Assembly: GCF_003236305.1 (NCBI RefSeq)
Contig: NZ_POTX01000023.1
Span: forward strand, 1-42,989
Direction of reading: 5' to 3'
Source of the DNA: Micromonospora endophytica
GTDB lineage: Bacteria; Actinomycetota; Actinomycetes; Mycobacteriales; Micromonosporaceae
Length of the DNA: 42,989 nt
Shown here: positions 24,651 through 32,448 of the stretch, one piece after another
Numbering within the stretch: position 1 is the stretch's first letter
Layout: the number at the start of each line of letters is the position of its first letter
The notes under the pieces: generated by a model
What the model was told of the DNA's origin: nothing
Database searches by the model: none
The model's input: only the letters and a program-made list of their open reading frames with translations
Position numbers and translations under genes: made by a program

Positions 24651-25640
24651 TTACCAGACGTGCCAGACGCTGGCCAGCATCGCCTGCGCCAGCACCGCAG
24701 CCCAGAGGCCGAGGTCGATCAGCAGCGCGCGGTCCCGGATGAGATCCTCGACCGGGTCACCGCCCGAACTGCCGACGGTGACCATCTGCAGGTAACGGTG
24801 GACCGCGAAGGCGGCGAACGGAAACGTCAGCCCGGCGGTGACCGGCCCGTACGGCGGGGTCTGGACCCAGATGAACGCGACGTAACCGACCAGCGCCGCC
24901 ACCAGGTTCACCACCACGACCTGGTCCAGGAAATGGACCGAGTACGCCCGCAGCGCCGGCCGGTGCGCGCTGGCCTCGCCGCCGGCGGCCGCCATGGCGG
25001 CGAGTTCGTGGCGCCGCTTGCCGAGGGAGAGCGCCAGGCAGGCGCAGTAGACGGCGATCAGCAGCGCCGGTTGAACGGCGATGCCGACCGCCACCGTGCC
25101 GGCCAGCACCCGCAGCACGAAGCCGACGGAGACGACCGACACGTCGACCAGTGGCTGGTGTTTGAGGGCGAGGCAGTACCAGAGGTTGATCGCGAGATAG
25201 CCGGCGACGATCACGCCGACCAGGGTGGGAAGCATCGCAGTCAGAGCCGCGGTGACGGCGAGCAGGGTGACCAGAAGCACGATCGCGGTTGCGGTGTTCA
25301 CCCGCCCGCTCGCCAGGGGACGGTTTCGCTTGACCGGGTGCAGTCGGTCCCGGTCGCGGTCCTTGAGGTCGTTGAAGACGTAGACGGCCGAGGAGGCGGC
25401 CAGGAAGCTCAGCAGCGTGCCGAGCAGCGGACCGACCTGCGTCACGGCGGTGGCCGGGGACGCGACGACCGGTGCCATCAGCACCAGGCCACCCTTGATC
25501 CACTGACGGGGCCGCAGCAGGGCGAGCAGTCCGGTGACGCGGGTCAGAGGTCGTAGCGCCTCGACGGCAGCCGACGGGTCGACGGCGAGCACCGGCAGGT
25601 CCGGCGTAGGAGGGCTTGGGGCTTCCAGGGCGTGATCCAT
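24651..25640 (-). CDS. UbiA prenyltransferase family, decaprenyl-phosphate phosphoribosyltransferase-like
   Basis: A 329-residue integral membrane protein with about eight or nine helices. The signature NDLKDRDRDRLHPVKRNRP (residues 90-108) matches the phosphoribosyltransferase branch of UbiA (mycobacterial Rv3806c type), which joins 5-phosphoribose diphosphate to decaprenyl phosphate at the start of decaprenyl-phosphoryl-arabinose synthesis. The second acidic region, AYSVHFLDQVVV, is also present. ATG 25640 has GGAGAG upstream. It lies between an NAD-dependent epimerase and a GT4. No DprE1/DprE2 pair is visible, so the product could be a different polyprenyl-phosphate pentose or another prenyl-linked intermediate. 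Confidence 0.87.
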   Translation of the reverse strand: MDHALEAPSPPTPDLPVLAVDPSAAVEALRPLTRVTGLLALLRPRQWIKGGLVLMAPVVASPATAVTQVGPLLGTLLSFLAASSAVYVFNDLKDRDRDRLHPVKRNRPLASGRVNTATAIVLLVTLLAVTAALTAMLPTLVGVIVAGYLAINLWYCLALKHQPLVDVSVVSVGFVLRVLAGTVAVGIAVQPALLIAVYCACLALSLGKRRHELAAMAAAGGEASAHRPALRAYSVHFLDQVVVVNLVAALVGYVAFIWVQTPPYGPVTAGLTFPFAAFAVHRYLQMVTVGSSGGDPVEDLIRDRALLIDLGLWAAVLAQAMLASVWHVW

Positions 25641-25668
25641 GGCGGATCTCTCCTTGCTCCGTGGAGTG

Positions 25669-26700
25669 TCAGAACAGCGCCTTCGTCAGGCGAAGGGCGC
25701 CCTGCTTCCAGGGGTCGCGGTGAGTACGTCCGGCGCCACGTCGCGCGTCGGCGGCATTCGCCCGCCACCAGTCGTACGTCTTCAGCAACGCCTGTTCGTT
25801 GCTGAACCGGGGACTGAATCCGAGTCGCTGCGCCGCCCGGTCGATCGAGACGTACGAGTCGCGGGTCAGCTTGTGCACGAGTCGCTTGTAGACCGGTGAG
25901 AGCCGCATCGCGGCGAGCACGCGCAGCGCGGCGACGGCCGGCCCCACCGGCACGGTCAGGACCCGCTTGCCATGGCCGGCGGCGTCGAGCACCGCCTGGA
26001 AGTCCTCCCGCAGGGTGCCGAACTCGCGGGCACCGATGTTGAAGGTGTCGTTGACCTTGGCGTCGGGCTCCTGACAGATCAGCTGGATGGCGTCGCAGAG
26101 GTCCTCGACGTCGAGCATCTGGGTGGCGACGTTGCCACCGCCGATCAGTGGGAAGTGGCGGCCCTCGTCGGCCCACTCGAAGAGCATGGCGAAGAGGCCG
26201 AGGCGCTCCTCGCCGAGGAAGGTCTTGGGCCGCACGATGGGGGCACAGAGTCCCTGCCCGCGGTGGCGGAGCACTGCGGTCTCGGCACCGAGCTTGGCGG
26301 CGGAGTACGGGTCCACCGGCTCGCACGGGTAGTCCTCCGGGGTGGGGCAGTGTCGGGGCAGCCCGTAGACCGCAGTGGACGAGATGTGCACGAACCGGTC
26401 CACACCTGCCCGCCGCGCTGCCCTCAATGCCGCCTCGGTGCCGTCCACATCCACCGACCGGATCTCCGTCGCCCGGTGGCTGGGCAGCGCGGCGGCGGAG
26501 TGGATGACCACGTCGGCGCCGCGGAAGGCACGGGTCATCGCGTCGACGTCTCGGACGTCGGCTCTGATGAAGGTGGCCCGCCCCTGCACTCGCGGCGCGA
26601 GTGGGCGGATGTCCACTCCGGTCCAGGTCACGTGCGGCCAGGGTCTCGCCAGCAACGCGGTACCCAACATGCCTGCCGCCCCGGTCACCACAACGTGCAC
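25669..26700 (-). CDS. NAD-dependent epimerase/dehydratase
   Basis: A 343-residue extended SDR. It begins VVVTGAAGMLG (GxxGxxG), followed by VDIRP. It has HISSTAVYG and the active-site DPYSAAK (Tyr-x3-Lys), and a mid-protein GGGNVATQMLDVEDLCDAI typical of sugar-nucleotide epimerases and 3-beta-HSD-like proteins. GTG 26700 is preferred because GGGAGG is five bases upstream; the in-frame GTG at 26706 overlaps that site. It heads the leftward operon with UbiA and GT4 and is divergent from the phosphatase-like gene at 26974. It likely edits a sugar nucleotide or lipid-linked sugar. Confidence 0.88.
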   Translation of the reverse strand: MHVVVTGAAGMLGTALLARPWPHVTWTGVDIRPLAPRVQGRATFIRADVRDVDAMTRAFRGADVVIHSAAALPSHRATEIRSVDVDGTEAALRAARRAGVDRFVHISSTAVYGLPRHCPTPEDYPCEPVDPYSAAKLGAETAVLRHRGQGLCAPIVRPKTFLGEERLGLFAMLFEWADEGRHFPLIGGGNVATQMLDVEDLCDAIQLICQEPDAKVNDTFNIGAREFGTLREDFQAVLDAAGHGKRVLTVPVGPAVAALRVLAAMRLSPVYKRLVHKLTRDSYVSIDRAAQRLGFSPRFSNEQALLKTYDWWRANAADARRGAGRTHRDPWKQGALRLTKALF

Positions 26701-26780
26701 TTTCACCTCCCGTTTCCGAAAAAATGCAGCTCGATCGCCGGCATTGTCACGCCTTTATGACGCTTCCGTTTCAGACATTT

Positions 26781-26920
26781 GTTGCCATGCGGAATTTACC
26801 GATTGGCAACAGATTACCTACGAGCAGTCCAGCTATTGGCTCTTGTGACGCTAGCGATCGGCGATTGCCCTCTCCTTGGTGACCGGGCCAAGATTCAACC
26901 AAGGTCCCTATCGATAGCTT
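26781..26920. promoter_or_regulatory. Divergent intergenic region with inverted repeats
   Basis: The 273-base gap 26701-26973 between divergent operons is AT-richer than its surroundings and holds no gene. GTTGCCA (26781-26787) faces TGGCAAC (26814-26820). CCTTGGT (26874-26880) faces ACCAAGG (26898-26904). TATCGATA (26909-26916) is a perfect palindrome. These are candidate operators for the two divergent promoters; I could not place -35/-10 pairs with confidence. Confidence 0.4.
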
Positions 26921-26973
26921 TTCGGAGCGGGTACCGATCTCGGCAGGAACCGGGGCCACCTAAAGGAGTTGTC

Positions 26974-28176
26974 ATGACGGAAGCGGCCGGAAGAACGACC
27001 GCAATAATGGACGAAACGGAACCCGAGCCCTCGTCGGAACCTCGTACCCGGTCGCGGTGGCGCCGCTGGGGCCTGCGCCTTGCCGCCGTGACCTGCGTCG
27101 GCTGGTTGGTCATGGTCGCCCTGCACCACGTGCTGAGCGCCCGGACCTACCTGTGGGGGCCGATCGACCTGCTCCCGCCGATCGTCTGGGCGGCGGTCCC
27201 GGTGGCACTGTTGCCCGTGGCCTGGCTGGCCCGGCCGATGCGTTGGCGGCTGGTCGGCGCGGCCCTGCTCGCCCTGGTGCTCGGCGTGGGCTACAGCGGG
27301 ATCAACTTCGCGACCGTGTTCTACACACCGCCACCGGCACCCGCCGACGCCATCAAGGTGGTGACCTGGAACACCGAGTACTGGGACCAGGACCGCCGCA
27401 ACGACGGCGAGCAGCGCACCACCACCGCGGAGTTCTACGACTATCTGCGCAAGATGGACGCCGACGTCTACCTGCTGCACGAGTACGCCAACGTCGACGA
27501 CTCGCTTGTCGACATCTTCGCGCAGGCGTACGAGATCGACCAGACGGCCCAACTGGAGGCCGCCTTCCCCGGCTACACGATCGTCCGCGAAGGACGCAAC
27601 GTGACGCTCACCCGGTTGCCGGTCGTCGGGCACGCCTGGCTCGACTCGACGCCGTACCTGCCGGACGACCTGAAGCCGGTGCCGCCGGCTCTCGTCGACC
27701 GGCCGCTCTTCTACACGTCGCAGGCACTGCGCACCGACATCCAGGTAAACGGCCAGGTCGTCTCGTTCTACAACTCGCACATCTTCCAGCCACCGGTCCG
27801 GATCCTGCTGCTGCGCAGCGACGACGACCGGAACATGTTCGAGATCGACCGCTTCAACTTCGAGATCCGGCAGGCCAGCTACCAAGCCATCGCGGCCGAC
27901 CTGGAGAAGAACCAGAACCGCGCGGTGATGGCGGGCGACCTGAACACCTCACCGTCGATGAACCTCCTCGACATGGTCCCCGACCGACTGGTCGACCAGA
28001 CCAAGGCGCTCTCCTCGCTCTATCCGGTCACCTGGCCGGTGGGCGACAAGCCCCGACTGTGGCGAATCGACTGGCTTTTCACCACCCCGGACGTCACGGT
28101 GCACAGCTATGACCTGGCCATGCCCCAGGGGCTGTCCGACCACAAGGCTCAGCAGTTCGTCATCTCCGCCCACTAG
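26974..28176 (+). CDS. VanJ-like membrane protein with extracytoplasmic EEP phosphatase domain
   Basis: A 400-residue protein with three N-terminal helices (about 36-55, 66-84 and 90-108) and a C-terminal endonuclease/exonuclease/phosphatase domain. The domain motifs are VVTWNTEYW, LLHEYAN (metal-binding Glu), YNSHIF, VMAGDLNTS, WRIDWLF and LSDHKAQ, so the catalytic set looks complete. This architecture is that of actinomycete VanJ/StaP proteins, linked to teicoplanin resistance and to handling of undecaprenyl pyrophosphate. In a cluster with polyprenyl-phosphate chemistry, a prenyl-pyrophosphatase role is plausible. AAGGAG lies before ATG 26974. A phospholipase-type activity is the alternative. 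Confidence 0.85.
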   Translation: MTEAAGRTTAIMDETEPEPSSEPRTRSRWRRWGLRLAAVTCVGWLVMVALHHVLSARTYLWGPIDLLPPIVWAAVPVALLPVAWLARPMRWRLVGAALLALVLGVGYSGINFATVFYTPPPAPADAIKVVTWNTEYWDQDRRNDGEQRTTTAEFYDYLRKMDADVYLLHEYANVDDSLVDIFAQAYEIDQTAQLEAAFPGYTIVREGRNVTLTRLPVVGHAWLDSTPYLPDDLKPVPPALVDRPLFYTSQALRTDIQVNGQVVSFYNSHIFQPPVRILLLRSDDDRNMFEIDRFNFEIRQASYQAIAADLEKNQNRAVMAGDLNTSPSMNLLDMVPDRLVDQTKALSSLYPVTWPVGDKPRLWRIDWLFTTPDVTVHSYDLAMPQGLSDHKAQQFVISAH

Positions 28177-28228
28177 GCCGATGAACGGGAGGCCGATCAG
28201 CAGGTACCCGCAGTTATTCCGAATGGAC

Positions 28229-28286
28229 TAGGGTGACGACGGACATTCTCGACGACGAGAAACCGCAACGACCAGGAGCCGTCGTC
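28229..28286 (+). promoter_or_regulatory. Candidate promoter -10 and structured leader of GT2 gene
   Basis: TAGGGT (28229-28234) may be a -10 element without a clear -35. Downstream, TTCTCG/CGAGAA (28246-28251 with 28256-28261) forms a tight hairpin enclosed by GACGACGG/CCGTCGTC (28235-28242 with 28279-28286). The nested stems would fold the 5' leader ahead of the start codon at 28328. Confidence 0.35.
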
Positions 28287-28327
28287 CACCTCCCCAGCGC
28301 AGCCGAAATCCTGCCAGAGGAGCATCA

Positions 28328-29353
28328 ATGGCCCCCCCAAAGCCGCCACTGGTATCAGTGGTGATCCCCTGCCACAACAGCAAGAAGACCATCGCCCTGA
28401 GCGTCTTGTCGGCATTGAATCAGACCTACCAGCCGATCGAGGTCATCGTCGTCGACGATGCCAGCACCGACGAGACCCCACAGCTCGTCAAGAAACTTGA
28501 TTGCACGCTGATCGAGCTGACCGATAATGTCGGTGCCGGCCCGGCCCGTAACCGCGGGATAGCGGCAAGCCGAGGCGAAATTCTCTTCTTTCTCGACTCC
28601 GATGTCGCCCTCGCCCCCGACGCGGTCGCCAACGCGGTGAAGATCTTCGAGGAGAACCCCGCCTACGGTGCCGTCTGGGGCGTCTACGGCGATCGCCCCC
28701 TCGTCGACGACGGCGTGGTGGAGTGGGTGCAGGTGCTCTACGGCCACTACCGGGCGACCCGCAAGCTCGGTCCGGCCCGGACCGGCCACTTCGCCAGTGG
28801 CGCCATCCCCCGCCGGGTCATCGACGAGATCGGGGCCTTCGACGAACGGCTACTCGGGCAGTACGCCAACGAGGACCACGAGTTCAGCCTCCGGATCGCG
28901 GAGCACTATCCGGTCACCCGAACCCTGTCGGTGATCGGATACCACGACGACGACGACCAGCTCTCCTCGATCCTGCGCAAGCTCTACCGGCGGGCCAGCT
29001 CGCTGGTACCCCTCATCTTCAAGCAACGCGAGTTGAAGCCCGAGCGGGAGGCCACCCACCGGCCTGCCGAGGTCGCGGCCGCCTTCCTGGCCACTGTCAG
29101 CCTCCCCCTGGCACTGGTCTCCCCCTACCTGGCGGTCGTTCCGGTGGCCTTCCTGGCCTGGTTCATCGGAGTCGATCTCCCGCTGTTGAACTACGTCCGA
29201 CGCACCGCAGGCTGGCGGATGGTCCCGCCCAGCGCACTACTCAGCTTCGTCTATGGGCTTGCCATCTCTGCTGGCGCGTTGAGCGGTGGCCTGCGCTACC
29301 TGCTCGACGTCCGCTTTCGACAAAGGTACCGAACGCCGGCCGAAGTGCACTGA
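28328..29353 (+). CDS. GT2 family glycosyltransferase, membrane-anchored, paralogue A
   Basis: A 341-residue inverting GT-A glycosyltransferase. It opens LVSVVIPCHNSKKTIALSV, has VVDDASTDETP, and carries the metal-binding DSDVAL (D-x-D). An acceptor-side EDHEFS follows. The C-terminal third contains two or three hydrophobic helices (about 250-320), anchoring it at the membrane. It is paralogous to the GT2 at 33614-34627. AGAGGAG precedes ATG 28328. It lies between the VanJ-like gene and the SARP gene on the same strand, and probably extends or decorates a membrane-linked glycan. Confidence 0.9.
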   Translation: MAPPKPPLVSVVIPCHNSKKTIALSVLSALNQTYQPIEVIVVDDASTDETPQLVKKLDCTLIELTDNVGAGPARNRGIAASRGEILFFLDSDVALAPDAVANAVKIFEENPAYGAVWGVYGDRPLVDDGVVEWVQVLYGHYRATRKLGPARTGHFASGAIPRRVIDEIGAFDERLLGQYANEDHEFSLRIAEHYPVTRTLSVIGYHDDDDQLSSILRKLYRRASSLVPLIFKQRELKPEREATHRPAEVAAAFLATVSLPLALVSPYLAVVPVAFLAWFIGVDLPLLNYVRRTAGWRMVPPSALLSFVYGLAISAGALSGGLRYLLDVRFRQRYRTPAEVH

Positions 29354-29393
29354 TGCACTTCAGCCCCGTGCGGCGTGACAACGGGGAGAACAT

Positions 29394-31217
29394 GTGAGGA
29401 TCAGACTTCTGGGCCCTGTCGAGGTGGAATCGGCCGACGGGCCGCTCGACGTGGGACCGCGTCAGCGTCGCGCGGTCCTGGCGGCGCTGGCCATGGACGC
29501 TGGCGCCCCAGTGCCGATCGACACCCTGACCGAGCGGGTCTGGGGACCGGCGGCTCCGGAGGCGCCCCGCAGCGCCCTCTACGCACACGTCGCCCGCCTC
29601 CGCCGTGCCCTGGCTCAGGTCGACAACGGCTCCGGCAACCCGGTCACCCTGAGCCGGCACGGCGACGGGTACGTGCTCAACGTCGACCGCCAGCAGGTGG
29701 ACCTGCACCGGCTGCACAGTCTCATCGAGCCGGGCCGGGCGGCGACACCGCCCGGCGACCCCGGACGGATCACCGCGCTCCGTGAGGCGATGGAGCTGTG
29801 GCGGGGTGACCCGCTGTCCACACTCTCCAGTGACTGGGCGGTCCGGGTGCGTCGCAGCGTGGCGTCGCAGCTGATCGGCGTGGCGGGTGCCTGGGCCGCC
29901 GAGGAGTTGCGACTCGGCAACCCGGAGGCGGTGGTCGACCGGCTGGCTCGGATCCTCGGCTCGTACCCGCTCGCCGAACCGCTCGTGGTGCTGCAGATGC
30001 GGGCGCTCTGCGCGATGGGACGCACTCCCGAGGCGTTGCAGTACTACGTCGAGACCCGCGCGCAGATCGTCGAGCAGTTCGGTGCCGAGCCCGGCCCCGA
30101 GCTGCGCAACCTGCACGTCGCGATCCTGCGGGGCGAACTCGACGAGCCGTACGCGGGCGGCACCGGGCAGACCTCCGCCCCGGTCCGGCACGTACCGCGG
30201 CAGCTACCCGCCGACATCGCCCGATTCTCCGGCCGACGCGACGACCTCGCCCCGATCCTGGACTGGCTGAGCCCCGCCGGCACCGCCGGCTCCGCGCCGG
30301 TCGTCTCCATCTACGGGGCGGCCGGTGTCGGGAAGTCCACCCTGGCGATCCACGCCGCGCACAAGTTGACCAGCCGCTACCCGGACGGCCAGTTGTACAT
30401 CGACCTGCGTGGCACGAGCGCTGACGCGGAGCCGCTGACCCCAGTTGACGCGCTCGCCCGGCTGCTACGCACGCTCGGGGTCAGCATGAGCTACGTCGGG
30501 GAGCAGGTCGACGAGGCCGCGGCCCAGTTCCGGTCGGTCGTCGCCGGCCGACGGTTGCTGCTGGTGCTCGACAACGCCGTCGACGCCGCCCAGGTTCGCC
30601 CGCTACTCCCCAGCGGCGCCGGCTGCGCCACGCTGGTGACCAGCCGGCAACCGCTGGCGGGGCTCAGCGATGTCTGCCAGCTGCGCGTCGGACGACTCAC
30701 CCTGCCCGACGCCATCGCGCTGCTGAGCCACTGGGTTGGCGGGCAACGGGTGGCCGCCGAGCCGGAGGCCGCGGTGGCGATCGCCGAGTGGTGCGAGTGC
30801 CTGCCGCTGGCGCTACGTATCGTCGGCGCCCGCCTCGTGGCCCGCCCCGGATGGCCCCTCGCCGAGCTGCGCGATCGGCTCGCCGACGAGCGCCGCCGGC
30901 TGGACAACCTGGAGTTCGACGGTGTCGGCCTACGGGCCAGCATGGCCGGCTCCTACGACCGCCTCTCCGGCAGCGCGGACCGCTCCGAGCGGGCCATCGC
31001 CGAGGCGTTCAAGCTGCTGGGCACGTCGACGATGACGGAACTCAGCCGGTCGACCGCCGCCCGGCTGCTCGCCCGCTCCGAGGCGCACACCGAACGCATC
31101 CTGGAGCGCCTCGTCGACGTGCAACTACTGGAGACCTCGACGCCGGGCAGTTACCGGATGGGCGAACTTCTCCGGTTGTACGCCCGAGAACGCTTCGCCG
31201 GACTCCACGAGAAATGA
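29394..31217 (+). CDS. SARP (AfsR-type) transcriptional regulator with BTAD and NB-ARC domains
   Basis: A 607-residue activator-type regulator. An OmpR-like winged helix spans about 1-98 (MRIRLLGPVEV, RQRRAVLAALA, APRSALYAHVARLRRAL). The BTAD domain runs from about 105 to 250 (REAMELWRGDPL, HVAILRGEL). An NB-ARC NTPase follows, with Walker A GAAGVGKST (308-316) and Walker B LLLVLDNA (D393). The C-terminal ~100 residues are helical, but there is no TPR array, so it is shorter than AfsR. The GTG start has GGGGAG upstream. It sits inside the glycan cluster and 92 bases before the flippase-like gene, whose promoter region carries a candidate heptamer pair. It is likely a pathway-specific activator. 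Confidence 0.93.
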   Translation: MRIRLLGPVEVESADGPLDVGPRQRRAVLAALAMDAGAPVPIDTLTERVWGPAAPEAPRSALYAHVARLRRALAQVDNGSGNPVTLSRHGDGYVLNVDRQQVDLHRLHSLIEPGRAATPPGDPGRITALREAMELWRGDPLSTLSSDWAVRVRRSVASQLIGVAGAWAAEELRLGNPEAVVDRLARILGSYPLAEPLVVLQMRALCAMGRTPEALQYYVETRAQIVEQFGAEPGPELRNLHVAILRGELDEPYAGGTGQTSAPVRHVPRQLPADIARFSGRRDDLAPILDWLSPAGTAGSAPVVSIYGAAGVGKSTLAIHAAHKLTSRYPDGQLYIDLRGTSADAEPLTPVDALARLLRTLGVSMSYVGEQVDEAAAQFRSVVAGRRLLLVLDNAVDAAQVRPLLPSGAGCATLVTSRQPLAGLSDVCQLRVGRLTLPDAIALLSHWVGGQRVAAEPEAAVAIAEWCECLPLALRIVGARLVARPGWPLAELRDRLADERRRLDNLEFDGVGLRASMAGSYDRLSGSADRSERAIAEAFKLLGTSTMTELSRSTAARLLARSEAHTERILERLVDVQLLETSTPGSYRMGELLRLYARERFAGLHEK

Positions 31218-31231
31218 TCGGCGACTTGCCG

Positions 31232-31264
31232 GACAAGGATGAGACAAGCGTTTACCGCTAGCGT
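31232..31264 (+). promoter_or_regulatory. Candidate SARP binding site and promoter
   Basis: Direct repeats GACAAGG (31232-31238) and GACAAGC (31243-31249) have starts exactly 11 bases apart. They end nine bases before a -10-like TAGCGT (31259-31264). Heptamer repeats one helical turn apart, occupying the -35 position just upstream of the -10, are the usual SARP target layout. The SARP gene ends at 31217, immediately upstream. Confidence 0.5.
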
Positions 31265-31309
31265 GACTCACCAGAGCGAGTCCTTTTCGGCGATCGGAGA
31301 AGGTGGCGC

Positions 31310-32374
31310 GTGTCGACAAGCGAACTGAACGCACAGCAGACCTTCCCGGGAATTGCCATAGCCACAACCGCCAAGCCGCAGAAAAGGTGGCGGATACTGC
31401 TCCGGCGAGTCGTCATGGGTCTGCTGCTCGCAGTGACCGTGGCCTTCATCGTGATCGCGCTACGTGGCCAGGACTGGTCGACGGTCGCCGGGACGCTGCG
31501 CGACCAGCGGCCCGGTTTCGTCGTGATGATGGCGGCGCTGGCCGTACTCACCAACGCCGCCGGTCTGGTCGCGGCGATGATCTCCTGGCGGGCCATGCTC
31601 GCCGGCGTCGGCGAGCGGGTCTCCGCGACGGACGCGGCACGGATCTTCTACTTCGGCCAGTTCGTCAAGTACGTGCCCGGGAAGGTGATGGGCTTCCTGC
31701 TGAGTGTCCAGATGGGTCGGAGCATCGGCGTACCGGCGAGCCGGATGGGTGCGGCATGGCTGCTGGCCCTCGTCGTGAGTCTGCTGACCGGCGCCACCGT
31801 GGGACTGGCCGCCGGCCCCGAGGTCTTCGGTGCGTCATCGGCCTGGCTCCTGCTGGCCGTCCTGCCGGTGGCGGCGGTCCTGGTCCACCCGGCGCTGGTC
31901 GGCAAGGCCGGGCAGCTGCTCGCCCGGCTGCGCCGCCGCCCGGAGCCGCCGTCGGCGGTCTCCGGGCCCAGCATCCGACGGGCCGTCGTCGCCCAGTTGC
32001 TGGCCTGGCTGATCGGCGGGGCCCACCTCTGGGTCCTCGCGGTGGCGATGGGCGCGCCGCCGCTGCGTGCGCTCCCGCTCTGCGTCGGTGCCTTCGGCCT
32101 CGGCGCGGTCGCCGGGGTGATCGCCGTCTTCGCCCCCGACGGCATCGGGGTCCGGGAGGTGGTGGTGCTGGCCGCGCTCAGCGTCATCCTGCCGGTCCCG
32201 GTGGCCGGGGTGGTGGCGCTGGTCAGCCGGGTCGTGGTGACGCTGAGCGAACTCGCCACCGCCGGGGTTGGCCTGCTGGTGACCGAAGCGCTCGGCCGAC
32301 GCCGGCGGCGCGGCGTGGACAAGGGCGGCACGAGAACCGACCCGACGGATCCCAAGCTATCGCCAAGAACCTGA
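31310..32374 (+). CDS. Flippase-like / lysylphosphatidylglycerol synthase TM-domain protein
   Basis: A 354-residue integral membrane protein with about seven or eight helices, of the LPG_synthase_TM/UPF0104/AglD-like group. Typical segments are ISWRAMLAGVG, FYFGQFVKYVPGKV (the conserved Y-x-P-G-K/R), and FAPDGIGVREVVV near the C-terminus. Members flip or bind lipid-linked substrates, or form the membrane half of MprF; no catalytic MprF domain is present here. The GTG start has GAGAAGG upstream. Its position between SARP and GT4 genes suggests movement of a lipid-linked glycan across the membrane. Confidence 0.86.
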   Translation: MSTSELNAQQTFPGIAIATTAKPQKRWRILLRRVVMGLLLAVTVAFIVIALRGQDWSTVAGTLRDQRPGFVVMMAALAVLTNAAGLVAAMISWRAMLAGVGERVSATDAARIFYFGQFVKYVPGKVMGFLLSVQMGRSIGVPASRMGAAWLLALVVSLLTGATVGLAAGPEVFGASSAWLLLAVLPVAAVLVHPALVGKAGQLLARLRRRPEPPSAVSGPSIRRAVVAQLLAWLIGGAHLWVLAVAMGAPPLRALPLCVGAFGLGAVAGVIAVFAPDGIGVREVVVLAALSVILPVPVAGVVALVSRVVVTLSELATAGVGLLVTEALGRRRRRGVDKGGTRTDPTDPKLSPRT

Positions 32375-32448
32375 CCACAGGCGACCGGATAATGTTTTCG
32401 GAGAATGTGAATTCGGCCCGCAGCCTAATCTCGGAGAATGCGGTATCC

